Assembly: GCF_003716325.1 (NCBI RefSeq)
Contig: NZ_RDSR01000004.1
Coordinates: forward strand, 62,001-126,000
From: Cryobacterium tepidiphilum
GTDB taxonomy: Bacteria > Actinomycetota > Actinomycetes > Actinomycetales > Microbacteriaceae
Reading direction: 5' to 3'
Length of the DNA stretch: 64,000 bases
Part shown: positions 52,730-62,442 of the stretch, one piece after another
Layout of the letters: each line of letters starts with the position of its first letter
Position numbering within the stretch: position 1 is the first letter of the stretch
Translations under genes and position numbers: made by a program
The notes under the pieces: generated by a model
Told to the model about the DNA's origin: nothing
Database searches by the model: none
What the model saw: only the letters and a program-made list of their open reading frames with translations

Positions 52730-53398
52730 CTAGTGCGCGTGGGCGTGCGCGTTCGCGGCGGCGCGGAGGGCGGCGATCTGCGCGGCCGGATCGCTCGAGT
52801 TGAAGACGCTGGAGCCGGCGACGAAGGTGTCGGCTCCCGCGTCGGCGGCCGTGACGATGGTCTCCTCGTTGATGCCGCCGTCCACCTGCAGCCACACGTC
52901 GAGGCCGGTGGCGCGGACGGCGCCGGCGACGGCCTCGAGCTTCGGCATGGTGGCGTCGATGAAGCTCTGGCCGCCGAAGCCGGGTTCCACCGTCATGATC
53001 AGCACCTGGTCGAATTCGGGCAGGAGGTCGAGGTAGGGCTCCACCGGTGTGCCCGGTTTCAGGGCGATGCCGGCCCGGGCGCCGATGGCGCGCAGCCTGC
53101 GGGCCAGGCCGACGGCATCCGTTGCGGCCTCGGCGTGGAAGGTGACCGAGAAGGCGCCGGCCTCGGCGTAGCCCGGCGCCCAGCGGTCCGGGTCATCGAT
53201 CATGAGGTGCACGTCGAGTGGGAGCGGCGAGACCTGCTGCAGCCGTTCGACCATGGCCAGGCCGAACGTGAGGTTCGGCACGAAGTGGTTGTCCATGATG
53301 TCGACGTGCACGAGGTCGGCGCTGCGGATGCGGCCGAGTTCGCTCTCGAAGTTGGCGAAATCGGCGGCGAGGATGCTGGGGTTGATCCTGGTCGGCAT
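52730..53398 (-). CDS. rpe: Ribulose-phosphate 3-epimerase
   Basis: Interconverts ribulose 5-phosphate and xylulose 5-phosphate. The 222-residue barrel has [17 protein letters not shown] at the N-terminus, [15 protein letters not shown] with metal-binding histidine and aspartate (about residues 32-46), [13 protein letters not shown] near 140 and VDGGINEET near 175. It ends in a short histidine-alanine tail. It heads the run that continues into hisE and hisG; a supply of pentose phosphate for histidine is a possible reason for the pairing, but that is inference. Confidence 0.96.
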   Translation of the reverse strand: MPTRINPSILAADFANFESELGRIRSADLVHVDIMDNHFVPNLTFGLAMVERLQQVSPLPLDVHLMIDDPDRWAPGYAEAGAFSVTFHAEAATDAVGLARRLRAIGARAGIALKPGTPVEPYLDLLPEFDQVLIMTVEPGFGGQSFIDATMPKLEAVAGAVRATGLDVWLQVDGGINEETIVTAADAGADTFVAGSSVFNSSDPAAQIAALRAAANAHAHAH

Positions 53399-53428
53399 GG
53401 TTTCACCCTATCGAGCGATTCCGAGGCG

Positions 53429-53494
53429 CGCGGGTTGAACGCCGTTGCGCGGGTTGACTTCAACGCGCGCAGCGGCGTTCAACCCGCGCAACGC
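53429..53494. repeat. Palindromic repeat, copy B of a two-copy family
   Basis: Close copy of the element at 31492-31557. CGCGGGTTGAACGCCG at 53429-53444 pairs perfectly with 53473-53488 (16 bp), and the next half-copy GTTGCGCGGGTTGA at 53444-53457 pairs with 53479-53492 (14 bp). The two folds exclude each other. It lies 10 bases past the rsmB stop and 30 bases before the rpe start, so it may end the carB-to-rsmB transcript. Confidence 0.75.
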
Positions 53495-53504
53495 ACGAAG
53501 GTCG

Positions 53505-54923
53505 TCAGCGGATGCGGGTCAGCAGCGTGATGAACATGGCGTCGGTGCCCTGCCGGTGCGGCCAGAGCTGCACCTGGGTTCCGGCGCCGGCGAGGTCGAG
53601 CTCGGAGCGGGCGAAGCCCTGCACGACGGCGGCCGTGTCGCACTCCTCGATGCGGTCGCCCCAGGTCTTCAGCGCCGCCGCGACGATGCCGCGCGTCTCG
53701 CCGAGGTGCGGCGAGCAGGTCACGTAGGCGAGCACGCCGCCGGGCTTCAGGGCACCGAGCGCGGCGTCGAGGAGCGCCGTCTGCAGCCCGGACAGGGCGG
53801 CCACGTCGGCGGGCTCCTTGCGCCAGCGCGCCTCCGGCCGGCGGCGAAGCGCCCCGAGGCCGGTGCAGGGTGCGTCGAGCAGGATGCGGTCGAACGTCTT
53901 CGGGTGCGTGTCGGCGATGCGCGTGCCGTCGGTCTCCCACACGGGCACGTCGGCGGGGACGGCGGCCAGGGCGGTGCGCACGAGCTCCGCGCGGGCGGGC
54001 ACGACCTCGTTGGCCACGAGCTCGGCTCCCCCGGCGATGGCCTCCGCGGCAAGCAGGGCGGCCTTGCCGCCGGGACCGGCGCAGAGGTCGAGCCAGCGCT
54101 CCCCCGGCCGCACCGGGCGGGCGCGGCTGAGCGCGAGCGCCGCGATCTGCGAGCCTTCGTCCTGCACGCGGATGCGGCCGCCGCTTTGGGTGACGACATC
54201 GACCGGGTCGCCGCCGGCGAGCCGCAGCCCGGTCGGCGCGTACGCGTCGGGCACGCCGGCGGCGGCGGCCTCCTCGTCGGTCGCGAGTCCCGGCAGCGCC
54301 ACAAGGTTCACCCGCGGGGCGTCGTTGTCGGCGGCGAGGAGCGCCACGAGCTCGTCCTCCCGTCCCTCGGCGCGCAGTGCCTGCCGGAACGCGCGCACCA
54401 CCCACACCGGATGCGAGTACTCCGCTGACAGCCGGTCGTCGGCGTTCCGCGCGTCGGCGAGCACCCGCTCCCGCCATTCCTCGGGGCTGGTGCGGGCGAT
54501 GGTGCGCAGCACGCCGTTGGTGAAGGTCGTGGCCGACCGGGAGGCGACCAGCCGGGTGAGTGCAACGGACTCGTTGACGGCGGCGTGGCTGGCCACCCGC
54601 ATGGAGAGCAGCTGGTGGGTGCCGAGGCACAGCACGTCCAGCACGGCAGGATCGATCGCGCTCACGGGGCGGCCCGCGGCGAGGGCGATGACCCGGTCGT
54701 AGTAGCCCTGCATGCGCAGGGTGCCGTAGGTGAGCTCGGTGGCCAGGGCCGCGTCTGCCCCGTTCAGCGCGGCCCGCTTGATCCGCGTGGGCAGCAGCAG
54801 GTTCGCGTACGCGTCAGACTCCCGTACGGCGGCGATGACGTCGTACGCCACCTGGCGGGCGGGCTGGACGACTCCGGCACTCGGTCCGCGGCGCCCCTGG
54901 TTTCCCCGTCGTGCGTCGCTCAT
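53505..54923 (-). CDS. rsmB: 16S rRNA (cytosine-5) methyltransferase RsmB/Sun family
   Basis: S-adenosylmethionine-dependent rRNA cytosine methyltransferase. The ATG at 54923 overlaps the fmt stop. The 472-residue protein has an N-terminal NusB-like RNA-binding domain (about residues 20-160) and a C-terminal Rossmann domain with WLDLCAGPGGKAALLA (about 290-305), LLDAPCTGLGALRRRPEARW carrying one catalytic cysteine (about 355-375) and VTCSPH carrying the other (about 418). The methylated position (C967 in E. coli) is assumed from family knowledge. Confidence 0.94.
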   Translation of the reverse strand: MSDARRGNQGRRGPSAGVVQPARQVAYDVIAAVRESDAYANLLLPTRIKRAALNGADAALATELTYGTLRMQGYYDRVIALAAGRPVSAIDPAVLDVLCLGTHQLLSMRVASHAAVNESVALTRLVASRSATTFTNGVLRTIARTSPEEWRERVLADARNADDRLSAEYSHPVWVVRAFRQALRAEGREDELVALLAADNDAPRVNLVALPGLATDEEAAAAGVPDAYAPTGLRLAGGDPVDVVTQSGGRIRVQDEGSQIAALALSRARPVRPGERWLDLCAGPGGKAALLAAEAIAGGAELVANEVVPARAELVRTALAAVPADVPVWETDGTRIADTHPKTFDRILLDAPCTGLGALRRRPEARWRKEPADVAALSGLQTALLDAALGALKPGGVLAYVTCSPHLGETRGIVAAALKTWGDRIEECDTAAVVQGFARSELDLAGAGTQVQLWPHRQGTDAMFITLLTRIR

Positions 54924-55831
54924 GAGGCCACCAGTTCTGCGGCGGCGACGCCGCGCCACCAGTCCGTTGCGGGCATGGGTTTCTTTCCGGCGGGTTGCAC
55001 CCGGCGCAGTTCCAGCGGATGCGTGCCGGTGCCGACGAGGACGCGGCCGTCGACGAGCCGGATGTGTCCTGGCGGCTGGGATGCGGCATCCGCTGCCGGC
55101 GCCGCCTCGGCGATCTTCAGCCGGGCGTCGCCGATGGTCGTGAACGCGCCCGGTTCCGGGGTGACGCCGCGGATGCGGTTTCCGATGGCGTCGGCCGCGG
55201 CGCTCCAGTCGATGCGGGCGTCATCGAGGGTGAGCTTGGGGGCGAGGGTGACCTCGCCGGTCTGCGGAACGGCCCGCACGGTGCCGGCGGCGAGCTCCGC
55301 CACGACCTGCAGGAGCAGGTCGGCGCCGCGGAGGCTCAGGACGTCCAGAAGGTCGCCGGACGTGTCGGCGGCCCCCACCGGGTGCGTGACCCGGCCGAAG
55401 ACCGGCCCGGCGTCCAGCTCCGGCACAAGCTGGAACACGGCTGCGCCGGTGACGTCGTCGCCCGCGATGAGCGCCCGCTGCACGGGGGCGGCGCCCCGCC
55501 AGCGCGGCAGGAGCGAGAAGTGCAGGTTGATCCAGCCGAGCCGCGGCGCGGAGAGCAGCGGCTCCCGCACCAGGCCGCCGTACGCGACGATGACGCCCAG
55601 GTCGGCGCCGGTCACGGCATCCGTCGCCTCGTCGCCCAGCCGGTTGGTTTTCAGCACCGGCAGGCCGAGCGCGTCGGCCGTCGCCGCCACCGGCGACGGC
55701 GTGAGCACGCGCTTCCGGCCGAGGGGCGCATCCTCCCGGGTGAGAACCAGGGTGACGTCGTGGTCCGACCCGGCCAAGGCGGCAAGCGAGGGGACCGCGG
55801 CCTGCGGGGTGCCCGCGAAGACGAGTTTCAT
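54920..55831 (-). CDS. fmt: Methionyl-tRNA formyltransferase
   Basis: Formylates initiator methionyl-tRNA using 10-formyltetrahydrofolate. The 303-residue protein opens MKLVFAGTPQAAVPSLAAL and has the catalytic N-x-H-x-SLLP stretch in WINLHFSLLPRWRGAAPVQR (about residues 107-126) and the catalytic aspartate region VFQLVPELDAGPVF near 142. The C-terminal OB-like domain follows from about 205. Its ATG directly abuts the priA stop and its end overlaps rsmB. Confidence 0.96.
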   Translation of the reverse strand: MKLVFAGTPQAAVPSLAALAGSDHDVTLVLTREDAPLGRKRVLTPSPVAATADALGLPVLKTNRLGDEATDAVTGADLGVIVAYGGLVREPLLSAPRLGWINLHFSLLPRWRGAAPVQRALIAGDDVTGAAVFQLVPELDAGPVFGRVTHPVGAADTSGDLLDVLSLRGADLLLQVVAELAAGTVRAVPQTGEVTLAPKLTLDDARIDWSAAADAIGNRIRGVTPEPGAFTTIGDARLKIAEAAPAADAASQPPGHIRLVDGRVLVGTGTHPLELRRVQPAGKKPMPATDWWRGVAAAELVAS

Positions 55832-57862
55832 TTACAGCAGCTCCGGGTCGTCGAATCGTACTTTGAGTGTAGGCGGCGGTCGGTAGCCGCCGCCCTTGGC
55901 CGGTCGCCTGCCGGTGGCGGCGCGCACGATAGCGGCCTTCAGGGCGATGGCGACCTCGTCGCCGGCGCTGTAGGGCAGCCGAACGATGGCCCGCACCGTC
56001 TCGCGGTCGGCCCCAACCGGCCCCAGCACGTCGACACCCGCGATCCCGGCCAGCCCGGCGAGGGCCGTCTCGACGGCGGGCGCGGTTCCCGTGACAGATG
56101 CCGCGCGCACGGCGGGCGGGAAGCGGAGGCTCCGCCGGTCGGCCAGCTCACTGGCCGAATACCGTTCCGGTTGCCAGAGGCTGAGTGAGCGCGCGAGCAG
56201 GCCGCCGACCCCGATGAGCATGACGGATGCGCCGGGCGCGGCCAGCGCCGCCGCGTTCGACCACCAGCGCAGGCAGTCCTCCCCCACCCGCAGCGACTCG
56301 CGGGCCAGCAGCCGTTCCCCGTCGAGCAGCAGCACCGCGCGGTACCCGCCGGGCGCGAGGGGTTCGGCCCCGCGGGTGGCGATGACGAGCGCCGGGGAGG
56401 CGCCAACGTGCTGGACGATGTGATCGCCGTCGGCGACGATGACGCGCACGCCCGGGAAGGCGCGCCCGAGTTCTTCGGCCGTGCGGCCGCTGCCGACGGT
56501 CACCAAGCGGTAGGTCGTGCCCTCGCAGAGCGGGCAGTGCCAGCCCGCGGCGAGGGCGCCGCACCAGCGGCAGGCGGGGGTGGCGCCGGCCGACGCGAGG
56601 CCGAGCGGTCCCTGGCAGCGGGTGCAGCGCGCCGAGTGGCGGCAGGTGGTGCAGGCGAGCACGGGCGCGTAGCCGGGACTCGCGACCTGCACGAGCACGG
56701 GGCCGTGCTGCAGCGCGTCGCGGGCGGCGCCCCAGGCGGCGGAGGGGATGCGGGCCCCGCGCGCGTCGGCGCCGGCCTGCAGTTCGGTGGGGATGACCCG
56801 GGGATGCCGGGACCGGGCGGGTGCGACCGCGTCGAACCAGCCGATCTCCACGAGCCGCTCCACCTCGACGCTGCGTGCGTGCCCGAGGAACACCAGCGCG
56901 CACCCGCTCTGCTGCTGCCGCACCAGGGCGGCGTCGCGCGCGTGCACGTAGGGGCTGAGCGGCTCCGCATACAACGGGTCGCCGTCGTCCCACAGGGCGA
57001 TGAGGCCGAGCTCGTGGGCCGGCGCGTACACGGCCGACCGGTTGCCGATGATGATGCGCGGCACCGGGTCGAGGCAGGCCAGGAAGTCGCGGTACCGGTC
57101 GGGGTCGGACTGGCGGGCGTCGACGCGGCGCACCGAACCGGCCGGCGCGAGCTGCTCCAGGGCCGCCTGCAGCTGATCCTGGTCGCGGTAGTCGGGCACC
57201 GCGAGGATCGCGCTTCGGCCCGCGGCCAGGGCGGCCACGCCGAGTTCGGCGAGGGTCAGCGCCCACTGCCCCACCGTCTCGCCGCCCGGCAGCTGCACGG
57301 GCTCGGGCACGGCGGCGACCGCCGCACGGCGGCCATCCGCGACGAGCGCCGCCACGGCGCCGGGCGGGTAGTCGGCGAACGCCGGCACCGTGACGGCCGG
57401 CACCGTGACGGCCGGCGCCGAATCGCAGGTCGGAGCCGCTGTCCCGGCGGCGTCCGCGGCATCCGCTGCCTGCGCCAGCCACGCCTTCTCCACCCGCACG
57501 CGTCGTGGCGGCACGGCGAGGCGGATGATGTCGCTCGCGTTCCCGGCCGCCCTGTCGGCGAGTGCGCGGGCGAGCGTCCACACCTCGCCCGTGAGCACTC
57601 GCGCCGGCGACACGACGCTCTCCAGCGGGCTGAGCGCGCCGTGGAAAAGCGCCTCGCCGTCGCTGCCGGTCGCGTCGGGCGGCACGAGGTCGATGAGGTA
57701 CCCGCTCATGACCCGGCCCGACGACCCGAACGGCACCTTGACGCGCACACCGGGCAGCGCCACGGCGGCGAGCTCGTCAGGGACGGCGTAATCGAAGAGA
57801 TGGTCGAGCTGCGGAAGCGGCGAGTCGATCAGCACCCGCGCCACGAGGCCGGTGTGCGTCAT
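55832..57862 (-). CDS. priA: Probable replication restart protein PriA, helicase motifs degenerate
   Basis: Actinobacterial PriA relative of 676 residues. The ATG at 57862 opens MTHTGLVARVLIDSPLPQLD, the usual DNA-binding domain start. The Walker A GxGKT loop is missing where expected (about residues 195-215, TVGQWALTLAELG), the DEAH box is replaced by ALWDDGDP (about 290), but the zinc-binding cysteines remain (CTTCRHSARCTRCQ and CRWCG...CPLCEG, about 410-455). HAMAP family notes state that actinobacterial members lack detectable helicase function. A 15-base repeat at 57381-57410 gives a PAVTV duplication. It lies 2 bases after metK. Confidence 0.9.
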   Translation of the reverse strand: MTHTGLVARVLIDSPLPQLDHLFDYAVPDELAAVALPGVRVKVPFGSSGRVMSGYLIDLVPPDATGSDGEALFHGALSPLESVVSPARVLTGEVWTLARALADRAAGNASDIIRLAVPPRRVRVEKAWLAQAADAADAAGTAAPTCDSAPAVTVPAVTVPAFADYPPGAVAALVADGRRAAVAAVPEPVQLPGGETVGQWALTLAELGVAALAAGRSAILAVPDYRDQDQLQAALEQLAPAGSVRRVDARQSDPDRYRDFLACLDPVPRIIIGNRSAVYAPAHELGLIALWDDGDPLYAEPLSPYVHARDAALVRQQQSGCALVFLGHARSVEVERLVEIGWFDAVAPARSRHPRVIPTELQAGADARGARIPSAAWGAARDALQHGPVLVQVASPGYAPVLACTTCRHSARCTRCQGPLGLASAGATPACRWCGALAAGWHCPLCEGTTYRLVTVGSGRTAEELGRAFPGVRVIVADGDHIVQHVGASPALVIATRGAEPLAPGGYRAVLLLDGERLLARESLRVGEDCLRWWSNAAALAAPGASVMLIGVGGLLARSLSLWQPERYSASELADRRSLRFPPAVRAASVTGTAPAVETALAGLAGIAGVDVLGPVGADRETVRAIVRLPYSAGDEVAIALKAAIVRAATGRRPAKGGGYRPPPTLKVRFDDPELL

Positions 57863-57864
57863 CG

Positions 57865-59058
57865 TCAGAGCCCGGCTGCGCTTCGGAGCTCCTCGACCCG
57901 GTCGAGCTTCTCCCAGGTGAAGTCGGGCAGTTCCCGCCCGAAATGACCGTACGTGGCGGTCTGGGCGTAGATGGGCCGCAACAGGTCGAGCGAGCGGATG
58001 ATCGCGGCCGGCCGCAGGTCGAAGACCTCCTGGATGGCCGCGGTGATCGCGGTGTCGGGCAGGGCGCCGGTGCCGAAGGTCTCGACGTACAGGCCCACGG
58101 GCGCCGCCTTGCCGATCGCGTAGGCGACCTGCACCTCGAGTCGTTCGGCCAGGCCGGCGGCGACGGCGTTCTTGGCCACCCACCGCATGGCGTAGGCGGC
58201 CGAGCGGTCGACCTTCGACGGGTCCTTGCCGCTGAAGGCGCCCCCGCCGTGACGGCTGGAGCCGCCGTAGGTGTCGATGATGATCTTGCGGCCGGTGAGG
58301 CCGGCATCGCCCTGCGGGCCCCCGATCTCGAACCGCCCGGTGGGGTTGATCAGGGTCTGCGCGGCCGAGGAGTCGAGGTCGACGCCGGCGAGCACCGGCC
58401 GGATCACGAGCTCCTCGATCTCCTGCCGCAGGTGGTGCGTGGACACCGACGGCGAGTGCTGCGTGGAGACGACGACCGTCTCGACGGTGCGCGGGGTGAT
58501 GCCGTCGTACCCGACCGTGACCTGCGTCTTGCCGTCGGGGCGGAGCCAGGTGAGTTCCCCGGACTTCCGAACGGCGGCGAGGCGCTCGGCGAGGCGGTGC
58601 GCGATCCAGATCGGGATGGGCATGAGGGTCGGCGTCTCGCGCGTGGCGTAGCCGAACATGATGCCCTGGTCGCCGGCGCCCTGCCGGTCGAAGTCGTCGA
58701 CGCTCTGCTGCTCACGGGACTCGAAGGCATTGTCGACGCCCTGGGCGATGTCGGGCGACTGGCCGCCGATGGAGATCTCGACGCCGCAGGACCGGCCGTC
58801 GAACCACACGTCTGACGAGTCGTAGCCGATCTCGGTGATCGTGCGCCGCACGATCGAGGGGATCTCGACGTACCCGGCCGTGGTCACCTCGCCGGCCACA
58901 TGCACGAGCCCGGTGGTGACCATGGTCTCGACCGCGACGCGGCTGTGCGGGTCTTCGGTGAGCAGGGCGTCGAGGATGCTGTCGGAGATCTGGTCGCAGA
59001 TCTTGTCGGGGTGCCCCTCGGTCACCGACTCGGAGGTGAACAGGCGAAGTGCGCTCAT
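57865..59058 (-). CDS. metK: S-adenosylmethionine synthase
   Basis: Makes S-adenosylmethionine from methionine and ATP. The ATG at 59058 opens [20 protein letters not shown]; the frame upstream is not conserved. The 397-residue protein has the ATP-site histidine in [14 protein letters not shown], the signature [12 protein letters not shown] (about residues 120-131) and [19 protein letters not shown] (about 265-283). It follows coaBC by 13 bases; no SAM riboswitch is visible. Confidence 0.97.
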   Translation of the reverse strand: MSALRLFTSESVTEGHPDKICDQISDSILDALLTEDPHSRVAVETMVTTGLVHVAGEVTTAGYVEIPSIVRRTITEIGYDSSDVWFDGRSCGVEISIGGQSPDIAQGVDNAFESREQQSVDDFDRQGAGDQGIMFGYATRETPTLMPIPIWIAHRLAERLAAVRKSGELTWLRPDGKTQVTVGYDGITPRTVETVVVSTQHSPSVSTHHLRQEIEELVIRPVLAGVDLDSSAAQTLINPTGRFEIGGPQGDAGLTGRKIIIDTYGGSSRHGGGAFSGKDPSKVDRSAAYAMRWVAKNAVAAGLAERLEVQVAYAIGKAAPVGLYVETFGTGALPDTAITAAIQEVFDLRPAAIIRSLDLLRPIYAQTATYGHFGRELPDFTWEKLDRVEELRSAAGL

Positions 59059-59071
59059 AGGGCCGTCTCTG

Positions 59072-60331
59072 TCATTGTGGAAGACCAGTCGTGGGCGAGG
59101 TGCCCGTCGCTGGCGGATTGCTGACCACGTCGAGGATGGCATGTGCCACCGACACCTTGCCCCCGGTGGCCTCGCCCACTATAGCTCCGGCGGCGTCCAG
59201 CACGATGACGGCGTTGTCGTCGGCCGCGAATCCCTCGTGCCAGCCCACCCGGTTCACCACGAGGTAGTCGCAGCCCTTGCGCGCAAGCTTGGTGCGTCCG
59301 AGCTCCAGGAGCGCGCCGCGGTCGGTCTCGGTCTCGGCGGCGAAGCCCACCACCAGCTGCCCGGGGGTGCGGGCGGCGGCGAGCCCGGCAAGGATGTCGG
59401 GGTTCCGCACGAGCTCGAGGGCGAGCCGGTCGCCGGCCTGGTCTTTCTTGATCTTCCCGGGTTCCACGGTGGCGGGCCGGTAGTCGGCGACGGCGGCCGC
59501 CATGATGACGGTGTCGGCGTCCTTCGCAGCGGCCTGCATGGCCTCCTGCAGCTCGGCCGTCGTGGAGACGGGGCGCACGGTCACGCCGGACGGCGCGGGC
59601 ACCTCGAGGTGCGCGGCCACGAGGGTCACCTGGGCGCCGCGGGCGGCGGCGGCGGCCGCGAGGGCCACGCCTTGCCGGCCACTGGAGCGGTTGCCGAGGA
59701 AGCGCACCGGGTCGAGCGGCTCCCGGGTTCCCCCGGCACTGATCGCGATGCGGCGTCCGGCGAGGTCCTGGTTCGACGACGTGCCGGCGGATGCCGCGTC
59801 CAGCGCGGCCAGCGCGGCGGCCACGATGGCGTCAGGTTCCTCCATTCGCCCGGGGCCGCTGTCGGCGCCGGTGAGCCGGCCGGTGGCCGGCCCGACGACG
59901 ATCACGCCCCGGGAGCGGAGGATGGCGACGTTCGCCGCGGTCGCCGGGTTGCTCCACATCTCGGTGTGCATGGCCGGAGCGACCACGATGGGCGCTGAAC
60001 TGGCGAGGATCGTGTTGCCGAGGAGGTCGTCGGCGAGGCCGGCCGCCATCTTCGCCAGGGTGTTCGCTGTGGCGGGGGCGATGACGATCAGGTCGGTCGT
60101 CTGGCCGAGGGCCACGTGGCGCACCTCGGCGACACCCTCGTAGAGGTCGGTGTGCACCGGATTCCTCGAGATGGCCTCGAGGGTGGGCCGGCCGACGAAC
60201 CGGAGCGCGGCATCCGTCGCGACGACCTGCACGTCGTGGCCCTGCAGAACAAGAGCGCGCACGACGCCCACCGCCTTGTACGCAGCGATGCCGCCGGTGA
60301 TTCCGACGATGATCCTGCGACCAGTGGGCAT
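59072..60331 (-). CDS. coaBC: Bifunctional phosphopantothenoylcysteine decarboxylase/synthase CoaBC
   Basis: Two successive steps of coenzyme A synthesis. The N-terminal flavoprotein decarboxylase (about residues 1-185) begins [20 protein letters not shown] and includes [12 protein letters not shown] near 120. The C-terminal synthase (about 190-405) has [20 protein letters not shown] (about 198-217), the cytidylyl-binding site. The 419-residue length is normal. With coaE, the window carries three of the five CoA synthesis activities. Directly downstream of rpoZ, the common actinobacterial order. Confidence 0.96.
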   Translation of the reverse strand: MPTGRRIIVGITGGIAAYKAVGVVRALVLQGHDVQVVATDAALRFVGRPTLEAISRNPVHTDLYEGVAEVRHVALGQTTDLIVIAPATANTLAKMAAGLADDLLGNTILASSAPIVVAPAMHTEMWSNPATAANVAILRSRGVIVVGPATGRLTGADSGPGRMEEPDAIVAAALAALDAASAGTSSNQDLAGRRIAISAGGTREPLDPVRFLGNRSSGRQGVALAAAAAARGAQVTLVAAHLEVPAPSGVTVRPVSTTAELQEAMQAAAKDADTVIMAAAVADYRPATVEPGKIKKDQAGDRLALELVRNPDILAGLAAARTPGQLVVGFAAETETDRGALLELGRTKLARKGCDYLVVNRVGWHEGFAADDNAVIVLDAAGAIVGEATGGKVSVAHAILDVVSNPPATGTSPTTGLPQ

Positions 60332-60354
60332 TCGTGCGCGCTCGGGGCCTGGCG

Positions 60355-60612
60355 TTACTGGGCGATCGGGCGGGCGACGATCTTGTCTTCGTTGATCTCG
60401 CGGAGGGCGACCGACAGCGGCTTGTCGTCGATGGTGGAGTCGACCAGCGGGCCGACGTTGTCGAACAGGCTGCCTTCGTGCAGGTCGGCGTAGTAGTCGT
60501 TGATCTGGCGGGCGCGCTTGGAGGCGAAGATCACGAGCGCGTACTTGGAGTCGACCTTCGAGAGCAGGTCGTCGATGGGCGGGTCGATGATTCCGGTGGA
60601 CTTGGTGGCCAT
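60355..60612 (-). CDS. rpoZ: RNA polymerase omega subunit
   Basis: Small subunit that wraps the beta-prime C-terminus and helps assembly. The ATG at 60612 is chosen because AAGGAG lies 8 bases upstream; a GTG 9 bases earlier would abut that site. The 85-residue protein begins [20 protein letters not shown], with [20 protein letters not shown] (about residues 22-41) as the conserved core. Lies between the mIHF-gmk fusion gene and coaBC. Confidence 0.95.
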   Translation of the reverse strand: MATKSTGIIDPPIDDLLSKVDSKYALVIFASKRARQINDYYADLHEGSLFDNVGPLVDSTIDDKPLSVALREINEDKIVARPIAQ

Positions 60613-60660
60613 GGGTGACACTCCTTCAGTGCATGAACGGTGCGTCGGGGACGCACAAAA

Positions 60661-61596
60661 TCAAGGCATTCCGGCCGGAGGGCGCGACAATGCCTTGCGA
60701 ATCTGTATCAAGTCTACGACTTCCTGGGCGGCCTCGGCCACGTCGGTGTTGACGACCTGGTAATCGAACTCCCCCTGCGCGGCGAGTTCGAGCTTCGCCG
60801 TCTCCAGCCGGCGGGCCCGTTCGGCGGCGTCTTCGGTGCCGCGGCCGACCAGCCGGCGCACGAGTTCGTCCCAGCTCGGCGGGGCCAGGAACACGAGCGT
60901 CGCCTCGGGCATCGCCCGGCGCACGGCCCGGGCGCCCTGCAGGTCGATCTCCAGCAGAACGCTCGTGCCGGAGGCGATCGCGTCGTCGACGGGCTTGCGG
61001 GGTGTGCCGTAGCGGTAGGCGTTGTGCACGGTCGCCCACTCGAGCATCTCGCCCTGCTCGACCATGCGGTCGAACTCGGCGTCGTCGACGAAGAAGTAGC
61101 TGACACCCTCGACCTCGCCGGGACGCGGGGCCCTGGTCGTGGCCGACACGGACAGGCTCACCTCGGGGAAGTTCTCGCGGATGTAGGTGGCGACGGTGCC
61201 CTTGCCGACGGCGGTCGGCCCGGCGAGCACGACGAGCGTGGAGCGGGTGGAGCCGCGCCTGGTGGTGGGCTTGGTGGAGAGGAAGTCCCGCAGCCGGTCG
61301 CGCTGGTGCGTGCCGAGGCCGCCCAGGCGCTTGGCGCGCGAGATGCCCAGCTGGTCCATGAGCCGATCCATCTTGGTGACCCCGATCGCCGGGATGCTGA
61401 GGAGCAGTTCGGTGACCCGGAGTTTGCCCTCGACGCCGTTGGGGTCGGCGATGGCGGCGGAGAGCACTTCGAGCGCCGTGCGCTCCCCCGCGGCGACCTG
61501 TGCTTTGACGGCCGCGCGGGCTCGGCGGGCGGCGACGGCCGCGCGGGACGCGGCGACCCGGTCGACGTCGGGCGGGGTGGGGCGATTAGTGGACAC
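60661..61596 (-). CDS. gmk: Integration host factor domain fused to guanylate kinase
   Basis: A 311-residue protein with two parts. Residues about 1-108 match the actinobacterial integration host factor mIHF: VAARRARAAVKAQVAAGERT, then KLRVTELLLSIPAIGVTKMD and LGISRAKRLGGLGTHQRDRL, the helix-two-turn-helix DNA-binding region. Residues about 118-311 are guanylate kinase: P-loop LAGPTAVGKGT (about 122-132), SATTRAPRPGEVEGVSYFF (about 150-168) and EIDLQGARAVRR (about 214-225). The GTG at 61596 has AGGAG about 7 bases upstream and lies inside pyrF (11-base overlap). In most actinobacteria mihF and gmk are separate neighbours. No stop or frame change is seen in the linker (about 108-118). Confidence 0.93.
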   Translation of the reverse strand: MSTNRPTPPDVDRVAASRAAVAARRARAAVKAQVAAGERTALEVLSAAIADPNGVEGKLRVTELLLSIPAIGVTKMDRLMDQLGISRAKRLGGLGTHQRDRLRDFLSTKPTTRRGSTRSTLVVLAGPTAVGKGTVATYIRENFPEVSLSVSATTRAPRPGEVEGVSYFFVDDAEFDRMVEQGEMLEWATVHNAYRYGTPRKPVDDAIASGTSVLLEIDLQGARAVRRAMPEATLVFLAPPSWDELVRRLVGRGTEDAAERARRLETAKLELAAQGEFDYQVVNTDVAEAAQEVVDLIQIRKALSRPPAGMP

Positions 61597-62442
61597 GGGC
61601 GGCTCCTGCTTGCGTGGCTCGGTTCGCGATGGCGTCGGCGAGCCGTTCCGGCCCGGCCGAGAGCACACTGCGCGACTCACTCACAATAACCGCTGGTGCG
61701 AGGCTGCCGTAGATGCTGCGCAGATTCTCCACGTCTGCACCCTGGTAGCCGAAGCCCGGGGCGAGCACCGGGGCCAGCGGATGCGCCGGTGCGGCGTGCA
61801 CGTCGATGCCGTATGCGGCGAGGTCCACGGTGGCGCCGAGGACCACCCCGACGGACCCGAACCCGGCCCCGCCGGCCCGTGCGTTGTGCTCGGCGACCTC
61901 GTCGAGCACGGCCCGCGCGACGGTCTTCCCGGCCGCCGGGCCGTCCTGCAGCAGCGCGCGCTGGAGGAGCGCCGCCTCCGGGTTGGAGGTGGCGGCGAGC
62001 ACGAAGACGCCCTTGCCGGACTCCTCGGCGAGACGGAGCACCGGGCCGAGCGACCCGACGCCGAGGTACGGGCTGGCGGTGACGGCATCCGCTTCGAGGG
62101 GCGAGCCGGGGGCGAGCCAGGCCTGCCCGTACCCGTCGGCGCTCGTGCCGACATCGCCGCGCTTGGCGTCGGCGATGACGAGGAGGCCGGCTTGCCGGGC
62201 GTCGGCGAGCACGCGCTCGAGGGCCGTGTAGCCGGCCGCGCCGAAGCGCTCGAAGAACGCCACCTGCGGCTTGACGATGCCCGCCCGGCCGGCCGTGGCC
62301 TCCACGACGAGCCGTCCGAAGCGCTCGGCGCCGGCGGCGGAGTCGGGCAGGTTCCACTCCCCCAGGAGCCACGCGTGCGGGTCGATGCCCACGCACAGCG
62401 GTCCCCGCTCGGCGAACGCCTGCTCGAGGCGCGCCCCGAAGC

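Noticed and set aside
59059-59071. SAM riboswitch before metK
   Set aside because: The gap to coaBC is only 13 bases, too short for any riboswitch, and metK is inside an operon.
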